Shown here piece after piece: positions 44,954 through 53,778 of a DNA stretch of 64,000 nucleotides. Location: the NCBI GenBank assembly GCA_965233675.1, contig OZ247498.1, forward strand, positions 1,302,001 through 1,366,000, in the 5' to 3' direction. The stretch is from SZUA-309 sp965233675. Lineage in GTDB: Bacteria; Pseudomonadota; Gammaproteobacteria; Pseudomonadales; Azotimanducaceae. The notes beneath the pieces were generated by a model. That model did no database searches. It was not told the origin of the DNA and was given only the letters and a program-made list of their open reading frames with translations. The first letter of the stretch is position 1. Each line of letters opens with the position of its first letter. The position numbers were made by a program, and so were the translations under genes.

Positions 44954-47053
44954 TCAAGCGTGCTGCGGGGATGGCTTAAAGGGCAGCTTCCGGTGCCGTT
45001 CACCCGTCAGCCGATACAGCGCGTTTGCGATCGCCGGTGCAACGGCCGGTGTGCTGGCTTCGCCCAGGCCACTGGGATAACGCTGGCTCGGCAGGAAGCG
45101 TACGTTGATCCGGGGCGTATCGGACATGCGGGCGAGCCGGTAGTCGGCAAAGTTCCGGGATTGCACTGCCCCCTCCTCCAATTCGACTGACTCGTAAAGG
45201 GCGGCGGAAAGCCCGAAAACGATCCCGCCTTCGATCTGGGCCGCCGCCGCGTCCGCGTGCACAACAGTGCCGCACTCCACCACGCACCAGACATGACTCA
45301 CGCGCCAGTCCGCAGGTGTTCCTGCAACCTCCGCGATCAGCGCGACGGAGGTGCTGCCGAAGTCGTAGGTTGCGAGCCCCAGCGCCCGGTCCGTTCCTGC
45401 TGCCCAGCCGGCGTCGACGACCACCTGTTCAAGACAGCGACTGAGGGCGGTGTTTTCTGGAAGCAGGCTGCGGCGGAGGGTAAGCCCATCACTTCCCTGC
45501 GCTTCGGCGAGCTCATCGATGAAACTCTCCACGGCAAAGATGTTGTATGAATAGCCTACGGATCGCCAGATCGTGGTTTCCAGGGGCGTGGACACGCCGG
45601 CCCAGCGGACGTCGAGGCCGGTCAGGCGGTACGCCAGATTATCCCAGCCCATGACCGGCCCGATCCCAGGCTCGGAAAACTCTGATCCTGTTCTCGCCGT
45701 TGCCATTCTGGCCGACAGGGCCAGTCCACCGGCCGCCTCTGCCGCGCGCATTTGAATCGTTGCTGCGTCGCGATAGGCGCCGTGAGCGATGTCGTCCTCC
45801 CGGGTCCAGAGGAGTTGCACGGGTGAATCCAGACGACGGGCAATTTCTACCGCTTCCGCAACGAAGTCCTGCCCGGTCCTGCGCCCGAAGCCGCCACCCA
45901 GTTGCAGCACGTTGACCGTCACCCTGTCGGTGGGCAGGCCGGTGATCTGAGCGGCGGTGATGCGCGCCCCTTCCGGCGCCTGAGTGCCGACCCAGAGCGT
46001 GCAGTGGCCATCCTGAATGGCCACGGTGCAGTTCATCGGTTCCATACAGGCGTGTGCCAGGAACGGCGCGCGATAGGTTGCTTCGAGAATCGTCTCGCCG
46101 CTCGGCTGCCCGTCACCCACCACCGCTCCGATTGTTGCGGACTCGGACGCCGTATCGAGTGCCGCGGAAAAGGAGGCGGATGAGTGGTTGGCTGCTACTG
46201 ACTCAGACCAGTCCACGTTCAGGTCGGCCCGTGCCTGCAGGGCGGCGTGTGTGGTTTCAGCGACGATGGCGATGCCGTGTTCGGTCTCGAACACATCCAC
46301 CACCTGCGGGTGCCTTTTCGCGGCCGCGTCGTCCAGCCGGGCCACCGTCCGGCCTTTGTGCGGCGGTCGCACCAGCACGGCCCGGCGCATGCCGGGCAGG
46401 ATCACGTCTGCACCGTAGATTGCGTCACCGGTGACCTTTGCCGGGGTATCGAGACGGGCCGGCGAACGACCGATCAAGGTGAAATCTTCATCGCGCTTGA
46501 GATCCGGTCTGATGGGCACCCATTGCTGTGCCGCAGTCTCAACCAGGTCCCCATAAGGCATGCGCCGCTCACCGCAGATCACGAAACCGGAGTCCGTGCT
46601 GCAGTCGCTCGCAGCGACCTGCCAGCGATCAGCCGCCGCGGCAACCAGCATGTCTCTGGCCAGTGCGCCCGCACGTCGTAATTCGATGTACAGCGACGCG
46701 ATACTGGAACTGGCGGCGGTGAATAGCCGGCCAAAATCCTGTCCGCCGCCCGCCTGTGCCTGGTGCAGGGTCACTTCGGCCCAGTCCGCGTCGAGTTCCT
46801 CGGCGATCAACATCGGTAAGGCGGTGCTCACGCCCTGCCCCATCTCGGATCGGGTCACCCAGATATGCACCTGATTGTTGGCTAACACGCCCAGATAGAC
46901 GTTTGGAGAAAACCCATCCCGCCCGGCCGGGCGACGAAACCGTTCTCCCTGAATCCTGGAGACGCCGAGCCACAGTCCGGCCCCCCCAATGGCTACCGTG
47001 CCCCCTGCGGCGGCGGCAAGCAGCGTTCTCCGGGTGATTTTGAATACAGCCAC
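44954..47053 (-). CDS. molybdopterin-binding subunit, isoquinoline 1-oxidoreductase type
   Basis: 699 residues from a GTG at 47053 with GAGAGG seven bases upstream; the longer frame to 47239 has no support. The N-terminus KITRRTLLAAAAGG is a twin-arginine signal with a hydrophobic stretch, so the enzyme is periplasmic. The body is of the xanthine dehydrogenase family large subunit, IorB-like (LGGGFGRRTGQDFVAEAVEIA; C-terminal GLGEASTPAVAPAIANAL with the catalytic Glu). The 2Fe-2S partner subunit (iorA) is not adjacent. It needs molybdenum cofactor, consistent with moaA. Confidence 0.88.
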   Translation of the reverse strand: MAVFKITRRTLLAAAAGGTVAIGGAGLWLGVSRIQGERFRRPAGRDGFSPNVYLGVLANNQVHIWVTRSEMGQGVSTALPMLIAEELDADWAEVTLHQAQAGGGQDFGRLFTAASSSIASLYIELRRAGALARDMLVAAAADRWQVAASDCSTDSGFVICGERRMPYGDLVETAAQQWVPIRPDLKRDEDFTLIGRSPARLDTPAKVTGDAIYGADVILPGMRRAVLVRPPHKGRTVARLDDAAAKRHPQVVDVFETEHGIAIVAETTHAALQARADLNVDWSESVAANHSSASFSAALDTASESATIGAVVGDGQPSGETILEATYRAPFLAHACMEPMNCTVAIQDGHCTLWVGTQAPEGARITAAQITGLPTDRVTVNVLQLGGGFGRRTGQDFVAEAVEIARRLDSPVQLLWTREDDIAHGAYRDAATIQMRAAEAAGGLALSARMATARTGSEFSEPGIGPVMGWDNLAYRLTGLDVRWAGVSTPLETTIWRSVGYSYNIFAVESFIDELAEAQGSDGLTLRRSLLPENTALSRCLEQVVVDAGWAAGTDRALGLATYDFGSTSVALIAEVAGTPADWRVSHVWCVVECGTVVHADAAAAQIEGGIVFGLSAALYESVELEEGAVQSRNFADYRLARMSDTPRINVRFLPSQRYPSGLGEASTPAVAPAIANALYRLTGERHRKLPFKPSPQHA

Positions 47054-47098
47054 ATCCAATCCTCTCAGCGCGGAGCAACTATAGCGGGTTGGATAACG

Positions 47099-47127
47099 AA
47101 AAACGCCGCGCGATTGCGCGGCGTTTT
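47099..47127. terminator. bidirectional Rho-independent terminator
   Basis: Stem CGCCGCGC/GCGCGGCG (47104-47111 with 47116-47123), preceded by five A and followed by four T, so on the minus strand it ends in five U. It lies between the PEP-CTERM-like gene (stop at 47145) and the start of the molybdoenzyme gene. Confidence 0.85.
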
Positions 47128-47144
47128 GGCAGTGATTGGGGTGT

Positions 47145-47900
47145 TCAGGCGGTAGCCGGAGTCTGTCGCTTTCTGAATCCGTACAGACCGGCCAGCGCCG
47201 ACAGGAACAGGGCGAAGGCCGGCGGAACGGGCACCGCACTCGATTCGAATGCGAGACGATCGATGGCCCCGGAGCCTCTCAGGCCGACCCACATGGAGGA
47301 CACGCCGGCAATCTGAAAATCCAGGGTTGCCCAGCCATTGTCGCCACCGGCATTCGGCGCAAAGAAATTGCCACCGATGCGGTCACCGGCCGCGTCAAAG
47401 AATCGGACCTCGCTGCCTCTGCGGTTGTTGTTCTCATTGGCCTCGATATCAAAGTAATCCAGACTGAGGACGGTGACCGGATCATCGAATGCGAACTCGA
47501 AGCCGCCGGCGATCTGTTGCCCTTCGTCGTCCGGGCGTCTGCAGGTTTGATGGCGTGCATCGCAGCTTCGCGGCCGCTCGTGAATAATCAGAACGTTGCC
47601 CGGGTTCAACGCAGCCCCGGAGTCGACGTGATAGAACGGCGCTTCCAGGTCAGGATCCCTGGTCCTGTTCCGGCTCGTATCGAAGATCACGGCAGCCGAT
47701 TCATTGTCCCCGTAGCCATTGCGGCGGTAGTTGGTGCCGAAAATACTGACGCCGTAAGCGCTAGCGTATTCGTTATCGACAACGGTACCGTGATTGAACA
47801 CCGCTTCTTCGAAGTCGAGTTCAATCATGGCGGCATGGACGGTTGTGCCAACACAGAAGGTGAAGCACACGATCGAAAATCTGATGAGCCAACTACGCAT
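47145..47900 (-). CDS. secreted protein with PEP-CTERM-like sorting signal
   Basis: 251 residues. N-terminal signal peptide (WLIRFSIVCFTFCVGTTVHA), a beta-rich middle of unknown function, and a C-terminal tripartite signal: VPVPPA, a hydrophobic helix FALFLSALAGLYG, and the basic end FRKRQ. Such tails are recognised and cleaved by exosortases. The ATG at 47900 has AGGGGA upstream. The motif VPVPPA is a variant of VPLPA. A terminator follows the gene. Confidence 0.85.
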   Translation of the reverse strand: MRSWLIRFSIVCFTFCVGTTVHAAMIELDFEEAVFNHGTVVDNEYASAYGVSIFGTNYRRNGYGDNESAAVIFDTSRNRTRDPDLEAPFYHVDSGAALNPGNVLIIHERPRSCDARHQTCRRPDDEGQQIAGGFEFAFDDPVTVLSLDYFDIEANENNNRRGSEVRFFDAAGDRIGGNFFAPNAGGDNGWATLDFQIAGVSSMWVGLRGSGAIDRLAFESSAVPVPPAFALFLSALAGLYGFRKRQTPATA

Positions 47901-48103
47901 TACTGATCCCCTCGTTGAAATGCTGCTCTAACCTGCAACCAATCTATGGCTGTTCTTATTTCTATAGCTTTCTGTAGCCAGTTTCGTGCCAGGGTAAAAA
48001 ACATTAAATAACAAGCAGTTACCGATCAAAAAGTCTGCGGGGTGACAAGAATTTCGACAGTTTTTACTGTTTTCGAATCAGTGCCTGTCGAAAACTTAAA
48101 CAG

Positions 48104-48132
48104 CTTAAAGAAAAGGATGACGGTGCTACAAT
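48104..48132 (+). promoter_or_regulatory. promoter of tRNA-Ser
   Basis: CTTAAA at 48104 and TACAAT at 48127 with a 17-bp spacer, followed by a GC-rich discriminator (GCGCGCGC), which is typical of stringently controlled stable-RNA promoters. It lies 24 bp upstream of the tRNA. Confidence 0.65.
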
Positions 48133-48155
48133 GCGCGCGCTTCGCATCAACTACC

Positions 48156-48245
48156 GGAGGGGTGGCTGAGTGGTCGAAAGCACTGGTCTTGAAAACCAGC
48201 GTGGGGTAAAACTCACCGTGGGTTCGAATCCCACCCCCTCCGCCA
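48156..48245 (+). tRNA. tRNA-Ser (anticodon TGA)
   Basis: 90 nt including an encoded CCA. The acceptor stem is GGAGGGG/CCCCTCC. The anticodon arm CTGGT-CTTGAAA-ACCAG gives anticodon TGA, the long variable arm is typical of serine tRNAs, and the T arm contains GTTCGAATC. Its last 58 bases recur at 52834-52891 and 55857-55914, so it is the integration site of the downstream islands. Confidence 0.97.
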
Positions 48246-48465
48246 TTTATCCATTAAAAACAAAAGGTTAACGCCGATCGGCGATCCGCAGTAAACTTCT
48301 GTTTTCAAAATTCAAACCCAAATTTGCCCCCATTGGGGTATACGGAGTCCTTCTAGTATCTGCAGTTCGAGATAGATGGCATCGCCGCCGGTGTCGCTGA
48401 CATTCAGAATCCTCACGACGTAGTCGCCAGCTTCGATATGAGTTCGCTGAATGTGATCTGTAAGA

Positions 48466-48943
48466 GTGTTGGCCGGCACCCTGGTGGCGGTCAGCAATGA
48501 ACTGCTCTCGGATGCAGCCGCATATGAATCCCAGCTCCAGAACGGGTGGTCTGGGCGGTCTGACCACACAGTGGACCTCCGAGACGGGCGGCTTCACCGC
48601 ACAGAAGCCCAATCTCCGGACAGTGGAGATGCAGCCGAAGAAGCCCGTTTTCGATCTGGTAGGCGACGGCACCTACCGTCTGCTCGGACGGCCGGTGATC
48701 GTCTCCGACGTCGGCAATGCGGCGAGCGCGGTCGGTGACGTCATCTTCGTGGATCTACAGAGCTACATCCTCGGCATTCGCGCGGGCATGAGCATCCAGA
48801 CTTCGGCGCACCTGTTCTTCGACTTCGATGCAATGGCCATCCGCGCCATCCAACGCGTGGATGGCTCACCCAAGTTCATGGACAAAATCACGCAGCGCGA
48901 CGCGACCACCCAGAATTCCTGGGCCGTGACAATCGCCGCATAA
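48466..48943 (+). pseudogene. remnant of an HK97-type phage major capsid gene
   Basis: Two frames carry recognisable capsid pieces. From 48466 one frame reads TLVAVSNELLSDAAAYESQLQ; then, in another frame, GGLGGLTTQWTSETGGFTAQKPNLRTVEMQPKK, followed by the C-terminal block LLGRPVIVSDVGNAASAVGDVIFVDLQSYILGIRAG to a TAA at 48943. In intact capsids the WTSETG...PKK block comes before the VSNELLSDA block, so the order is scrambled and the centre is deleted. The function is lost. Confidence 0.65.
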
Positions 48944-48959
48944 CCGGAGGGATTGAGCT

Positions 48960-49367
48960 ATGCAAAACGTACCTCAGCACGTGGTCGCGACCATCGACCC
49001 GGCGACCGTTACCAGTTCGGCACCGGGCACTTCCGACGGCATCGACCTGAGTCACTACCACGACGTTACTTTTCTCGTCCTGCTCGGCGACATCGCCAAT
49101 GAGACGGTGACCATCACCGTCCAGAAGGACACGGTGAGTGACTTCGCGTCCGCAGAGACGCACTCGCAGACCGTCTTGGCGGCAGATGCTTCCGACAACG
49201 ACAACATCCAGCGCGCCATTGAAGTAGAAGCGCGAGAAGTGGACCAACGCTACGTGCGGCTGCACGTCGTGACCGGCTCGATGAGCGGCGGTCCAATGTC
49301 AGCAATCGCAGTCGCAACGCCGCGCTTCAGTGACATGGACGAGCTGACGACTGTGACGAGGACTTAA
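48960..49367 (+). CDS. phage structural-type protein, hypothetical
   Basis: 135 residues, ATG with GGAGG upstream. It is beta-rich (DLSHYHDVTFLVLLGDIANETVTITVQKD) and ends with an acidic, threonine-rich tail. It directly follows the capsid remnant, the place where small decoration or head-completion proteins are often found. No family is named with confidence; the gene looks intact. Confidence 0.6.
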   Translation: MQNVPQHVVATIDPATVTSSAPGTSDGIDLSHYHDVTFLVLLGDIANETVTITVQKDTVSDFASAETHSQTVLAADASDNDNIQRAIEVEAREVDQRYVRLHVVTGSMSGGPMSAIAVATPRFSDMDELTTVTRT

Positions 49368-49688
49368 AAGAGGGCGCGGCGGCAAAGAAGCTCCGAGAGG
49401 ATTGGTGCTGAAACGTCCCGCCGCAGCTTGGCCGAGAGGCCGGGCTCTCCCCCTAGGCGTTTCAGCAGCGCGTGCTGGCCGCGCTAGTTGTCAGTGTTTG
49501 TTTCGAAGACGCGGTCGTGTCATTGGTGCCAAGAAGCAGACGATCAGTTGTGTAATTGAAATGTCTTAGTTTGGCCATAACAGGACTTTAACGGCCAGCC
49601 CTTGCCGACAACACATACATACTATTTACTTCACAAATTTACTTGCCGCTGCTACGGTTTAAAGGGCTGCGATGAGGAAGGGATAGAT
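49368..49688. other. non-coding stretch after the phage remnant
   Basis: 321 bp. The first 130 bp are GC-rich with inverted segments (CGGCGGCAAAG, CCGCCGCAG); the rest is AT-richer. No gene, RNA or repeat is recognised. The ribosome binding site of the next gene (AGGAAGGGAT) is at its end. Confidence 0.4.
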
Positions 49689-50312
49689 ATGAGGTGCATC
49701 ACTTGCCTGGCAATATTGCTAGCATCTTCAGCACACGCGACCATCGTCCGATGGGAAGATGCCGTCATTGATGGCATAGCATATACCACCTTCCTCGATT
49801 CCGAGACGGGCTATACTTGGCTCACATTCGACAATGAGTACTCTGCTTATCATCATCTGAACCCTGTCGAGTTCGAACAATCGCTGACTGGGACTGGTTA
49901 TAGCCTAGCCTCTAGCTCTGAAATACAAGGACTCTTCGAAACCAACATCGGCCTTCAAGAAATGGGGGACGCCCCCGAATTCTATAGCCAAGTCTTCTAT
50001 GGCCACAGCGACGGCTTCAATCTATTCGGATATGGCTCAGGTCTCCATCCCTTCCAATATCCTAGTTCGGAAGAGTTGTATGTCTGGCTCGGCTACAACC
50101 TTTTTGTTGATACACAGGGTCTGTACCAGTTCAACGTTCAAGGGACTCTAGAAGTCGACGTTGTTCGGAATTGGCAGTTCTGGAACGGCAATTTGACTCC
50201 CATGATTCGCTCCGACGTTGCTGCTGTCCCGCTTCCCGGTGCCGTCTGGCTCTTCCTGACAGGCCTAGGTCTACTGGGTATCAGAGCGAAAATCGGGCCG
50301 AAGGCTGCGTGA
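49689..50312 (+). CDS. VPLPA-CTERM secreted protein (island A paralogue)
   Basis: 207 residues from the ATG at 49689, with AGGAAGGG upstream. Signal peptide MRCITCLAILLASSAHA; mature part with IVRWEDAVIDGIAYTTFLDSETGYTWLTF and GTGYSLASSSEIQGLFETNIGLQ; C-terminal sorting tail VPLPGAVWLFLTGLGLLGIRAKIG. It is clearly a paralogue of the protein at 54854-55534 in island B. Cleavage by an exosortase of the XrtD type is expected; the biological role is unknown. Confidence 0.88.
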   Translation: MRCITCLAILLASSAHATIVRWEDAVIDGIAYTTFLDSETGYTWLTFDNEYSAYHHLNPVEFEQSLTGTGYSLASSSEIQGLFETNIGLQEMGDAPEFYSQVFYGHSDGFNLFGYGSGLHPFQYPSSEELYVWLGYNLFVDTQGLYQFNVQGTLEVDVVRNWQFWNGNLTPMIRSDVAAVPLPGAVWLFLTGLGLLGIRAKIGPKAA

Positions 50313-50504
50313 TTTCATTTTCTCTGTTTATAGCTTTGTGGGCAGCAACCTACGATGACTGTATAGGGTCGTTAACGGACCCTCATCCGGCCGGGCCAAT
50401 CTCCCACAGACCATCACCCATCGCTGCTGCAGTATCAAGGCGCGCCACCTGCCTGAGCCGCGACCTCGACGGATAAGTGGTGGGGCAGCCTGGAGAGGCG
50501 GGCG

Positions 50505-51317
50505 CTAACCTCTATCTAGTTCCTCAACGACTTCTAGGACGCGCGGATTCTTCTGATCCTCATTGACCGTAACCAGATAGTGATGCCCTTCCCGCATGTA
50601 ACACTCAGAGTATATGAAGTCCATGAGGCCGCGGTACGGGCTTTCTTCGGACAACACCTCATATCGGTACTTGTGCAGCTGCTGCGGCTTCATCCACTCC
50701 GCCGTTACTATCTTGACGGCCATTTCCTGCCCGAGCATTTCAACGCTGCCTCGCTTGGAGTATTGCTCCGTTGACTTGCGTCTAACACCCACAGGCTTGA
50801 GCGGACTGTTCAGAGGGTTCTTTGCAGATCGCTTAGCTATCTTGTCGACTGCTTTGTTGTGAACGTTTTTGGAGTGGCCTTTTACCCACTTGAACTCCAC
50901 GCGGCTGTCCAGACGGTCGATCTCGCGGAGCAACAGTTTCCAATCATCGGCATTCTCAACCGGCTTGCCGTGCTTGTTCAGCCATCCGTGGTTCTGCCAC
51001 TCGAAACGAGCCCGAGGGAAGTTGTCGCGAACGTATTGAGAGTCAGTGTAGATGATCGTCTTTTGATATCCCTTTGCTCGCCCGTACTTTCTCGCGTCCT
51101 CAAGGGCGACGATGCAGGCTCGCAGTTCCATTTGGTTGCTCGTTGCGCCAGCATATCCAGGCAGCTCTAGGTCTTCGACCACTTCGTCCCCCTCCTCATT
51201 GACGGTTACGAATCTTATGCCGATTCCTCCAGCCCTTGGGCTCGGAAGCATAGAACCGTCTGTGTAGATGTTGAGCGCATCTTCATCGATAACGCTCTTC
51301 TGGGCGGCCATTCCCAT
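50505..51317 (-). CDS. RNase H1-like protein with C-terminal extension
   Basis: 270 residues. Residues 14-165 form an RNase HI domain with all four acidic residues: Asp20 (IYTDGSM), Glu64 (NQMELRA), Asp92 (YTDSQYV) and Asp158 (NKAVDKIA), plus the substrate-binding helix WVKGHSK. About 105 further residues of unknown fold follow (VGVRRKSTEQYSKRG... to the end). It would cleave RNA in RNA/DNA hybrids. An IS lies 30 bp upstream of the start, so its own promoter is probably cut off. Confidence 0.88.
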   Translation of the reverse strand: MGMAAQKSVIDEDALNIYTDGSMLPSPRAGGIGIRFVTVNEEGDEVVEDLELPGYAGATSNQMELRACIVALEDARKYGRAKGYQKTIIYTDSQYVRDNFPRARFEWQNHGWLNKHGKPVENADDWKLLLREIDRLDSRVEFKWVKGHSKNVHNKAVDKIAKRSAKNPLNSPLKPVGVRRKSTEQYSKRGSVEMLGQEMAVKIVTAEWMKPQQLHKYRYEVLSEESPYRGLMDFIYSECYMREGHHYLVTVNEDQKNPRVLEVVEELDRG

Positions 51318-51400
51318 CTCCGCGATCAGCCCTCCAGAAATACTACTGGAGTTGACCCGCTTTCGTGGATACCTAACCTTTACCGAAGGAGGTATCTACT

Positions 51401-51715
51401 ATGCCCCGATCTCACAACCCCTATCCACCGGAGTTCCGCCAGCAAATGGTGGACCTGGTGCGAGCAGGCAGAACGCCAGAGGAACTGGCCAGAGAATTTG
51501 AACCGACTGCGGAGTCGATCCGTAACTGGGTCAAACGTGCCGACCTGGATGCAGGTAGTCGAACCGACGGCCTGACGTCTGATGAGCGGGAAGAACTATC
51601 CCGGCTCAGACGTGAGAACCGCCAGCTGAAGCAGGAACGAGAGATCCTCTCAAAGGCCGCGGCCTGGTTCGCTCAGGAGACCGGCACGATACCGAAGAAG
51701 TCTTCCGGTTCGTGA
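51401..51715 (+). CDS. IS3-family OrfA (copy 2)
   Basis: 104 residues, identical to the OrfA at 28786-29100: HTH domain followed by a coiled-coil. GTGA overlap with OrfB. Confidence 0.95.
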   Translation: MPRSHNPYPPEFRQQMVDLVRAGRTPEELAREFEPTAESIRNWVKRADLDAGSRTDGLTSDEREELSRLRRENRQLKQEREILSKAAAWFAQETGTIPKKSSGS

Positions 51716-52566
51716 AAGCAAATCAGGCCCGCTATCCCGTGCGCACGATGTGCCGTGTGCTGAAGGTCTCTACCAGCGGCTTCTATGCCTGGCGTGGACG
51801 CCCGTTGTCGAATCGGTATCTGTCCGATCTGGCGCTGAAGGTGAAGATCCGTGCGATCCATGACCGTTCGCGCGGGACCTATGGACGGCCTCGGATGCAT
51901 GCCGAGCTGAAGGCAGACGGACATAGAGTCTCCGGTAAGCGCATCGCCCGCCTGATGCGGGAGGAAGGGCTGGCAGGCGCCAGTCGTCGACGCTTTACGG
52001 TTACCACTCGCAGGCGCAAGGATGCTCGGCCAGCGCCGGATCTAGTGACTAGAAACTTTAAAGCTCAGACACCGGACGAGCTCTGGGTGGCCGATATCAC
52101 CTATGTGCCAACCTGGGCAGGCTTCATCTATCTGGCCATCGTGCTGGATGCCTGTTCTCGTAGAGTGGTGGGTTGGTCGATGGAGACGCACCTCAGAACA
52201 GAGCTGGTGTTGCAGGCCTTGAACATGGCGCTCAGCCAACGCCGACCGAACTCCGTGATCCATCACAGCGATCAAGGCACGCAGTACACGTCGATCGCCT
52301 TTGGCCTTCGTTGCCGGGAGATGAATGTGCAGCCGTCGATGGGCTCCGTCGGTGATGCCTACGACAACGCCATGGCAGAGAGCTTCTTCGCCACGCTGGA
52401 GTGCGAGTTGCTGGATCGAAGACGGTTCAAATCCCAGGCCGAAGCTCGGATGGCCATCTTCGAGTTCATCGAAGGCTGGTACAACCCGCAGCGTCGTCAC
52501 TCAGCGCTCGGATACTTGTCACCTATCAACTATGAGAGGAGGATCAATGTCCAAGACGCGGCTTGA
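51712..52566 (+). CDS. IS3-family transposase OrfB (copy 2)
   Basis: 284 residues, identical to the transposase at 27935-28789, with the complete DDE core. Apparently functional. Confidence 0.95.
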   Translation: MKANQARYPVRTMCRVLKVSTSGFYAWRGRPLSNRYLSDLALKVKIRAIHDRSRGTYGRPRMHAELKADGHRVSGKRIARLMREEGLAGASRRRFTVTTRRRKDARPAPDLVTRNFKAQTPDELWVADITYVPTWAGFIYLAIVLDACSRRVVGWSMETHLRTELVLQALNMALSQRRPNSVIHHSDQGTQYTSIAFGLRCREMNVQPSMGSVGDAYDNAMAESFFATLECELLDRRRFKSQAEARMAIFEFIEGWYNPQRRHSALGYLSPINYERRINVQDAA

Positions 52567-52833
52567 GTCCCAAGCCACAAACTATCCGCGGAAGCGGGTC
52601 AACTCCACTACACAAAGTCTTGCTGTACGTGAGTTCAGCAGATCTCTCCACAATCGCCGGTTTTGCAGACCGCCGTTTTCGATTTACCCCCACTTTTCAA
52701 ACCCAGACGCCCCAACTCCGCCCATTTTCGACCAACAACGCACAGCGTCGTGCAACGTTGTTTACCCGTTATCCGATTGAATACAATGGGGTTTTCCTAA
52801 GTTAGGCGGGGGTGGGCTACGCGCGCCGTAGGC

Positions 52834-52891
52834 CTTGAAAACCAGCGTGGGGTAAAACTCACCGTGGGTTCGAATCCCACCCCCTCCGCCA
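52834..52891 (+). repeat. attachment-site repeat, second copy of the tRNA-Ser 3' end
   Basis: 58 bases identical to 48188-48245 (from the anticodon loop CTTGAAA to CCA). It separates islands A and B. An integrase remnant starts 12 bp further on. Confidence 0.95.
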
Positions 52892-52902
52892 AAAGCCGCA
52901 TT

Positions 52903-53259
52903 ATGCGGGCCCTAGATCCAGACGCCTACAAGCCCCCCAAGGGCCGGGAACTGAAGAGCAGCGCCAAGAAGGACAGGAAGAACCGGCTGAAGTGGCTGTG
53001 AAAACACTGCTTTGGCGATGTGGTACTGCAAAACCTGACCTGGGATCTAATCGACCAGAAACTGAAAGACCAATCGAAAGCCCGGTCATGGTCGCTAGCT
53101 TCCCGCTACCGATTTGAAACCACCCTTTCCCGTTTACTCGACTACTGCAAGAAACAGGGCTGGGTTGCGTTCAACATCATGGCCGATCAAGAACGGTAGA
53201 ACGATTCCGAACGCCGCGAGCGCATTTCTGCCGACAGATGGCTGTGGCTCAGGGTGTGA
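52903..53259 (+). pseudogene. remnant of a tyrosine-recombinase integrase
   Basis: A frame starting at the ATG at 52903 with two internal stops (TGA after LKWL, TAG after DQER). It encodes a fragment resembling the SAM-like core-binding domain of phage integrases: KHCFGDVVLQNLTWDLIDQKL, SRYRFETTLSRLLDYCKKQGWVAFNIM. The catalytic domain is absent. The position, 12 bp from an attachment repeat, is typical for the integrase of a tRNA island. Confidence 0.65.
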
Positions 53260-53681
53260 GGTCGACGACTCCGGACTCGTTTGCTAGGGTCGCCGAAGGT
53301 GCAGGAAAAGTAATCTACGAAAAACTGGCAAGAGGTCCTCGGCAACGAACTGACAGGATTCCTCGTAGACTGAAAGATGGTTGGCATGCTGACATTTACG
53401 AGGTGACAGTGATTGCGTTGGCAAACCTCCAGTCATGGATGGACCGAATACACTACGAAACCCTCCGATCTTCGGTCCGAGACATACCGGCCGACAACAT
53501 TCCCCAAGCGCACGAAGTGACTCGAGTATTGGAAAAGCTGCCAGAGATAACCGCCACAGACGAGTCATCTACTCCGGTACTAGATTGGCAGAGTGCAGAA
53601 CAGGTTCTCCACATAACAGATCCGTTCTTCGTTTTGTATCTGAAGTGGGGCACGACTAGTCTCGGTGACAACGGATCATAG
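53238..53681 (+). CDS. hypothetical protein
   Basis: 147 residues starting at the ATG at 53238, within the end of the integrase remnant. A basic N-terminal third (GPRQRTDRIPRRLKDG), then amphipathic helix and an acidic second half (LPEITATDESSTPVLDW). No family recognised. Length and codon pattern are compatible with a gene, but the island is decayed, so it may also be a chance frame. Confidence 0.4.
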   Translation: MAVAQGVRSTTPDSFARVAEGAGKVIYEKLARGPRQRTDRIPRRLKDGWHADIYEVTVIALANLQSWMDRIHYETLRSSVRDIPADNIPQAHEVTRVLEKLPEITATDESSTPVLDWQSAEQVLHITDPFFVLYLKWGTTSLGDNGS

Positions 53682-53778
53682 GCTGATTTTTGTAGCTGCA
53701 ACGACCGTCTCTCCGGGTAGTCACACCACTCCAGCCTCATTTCTCGAGTTTCGGGCAGGTGTAGCGGTATTTTGAGCA

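Larger units (their letters stand above)
51347..52607 (+). mobile_element. IS3-family element, copy 2
   Basis: 1261 bp, same length, same inverted repeats (TGGAGTTGACCCGC...) and identical encoded proteins as the copy at 27894-29154. A 4-bp target duplication CTAC flanks it (51343-51346 and 52608-52611). It is inserted upstream of the RNase H gene and points away from it. Confidence 0.95.
48246..52891. mobile_element. tRNA-Ser island A
   Basis: Segment between the tRNA gene and the second copy of its 58-bp 3' end. It contains phage structural remnants, a VPLPA-CTERM protein, an RNase H gene and one IS3-family copy. No integrase is left in this part. Base composition is lower in GC than the core. 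Confidence 0.75.

Noticed and set aside
48312..48569. Minus-strand frame with AGDYVVRILNVSDTGGDAIYLELQILEG
   Set aside because: The segment looks protein-like but overlaps the capsid remnant, has no start signal and no recognised family; it may be a fragment of a former gene but cannot be supported.
52563..52805. Frames running from the end of the second IS copy towards the attachment repeat
   Set aside because: They begin inside the IS and have no ribosome site, domain or conserved motif.
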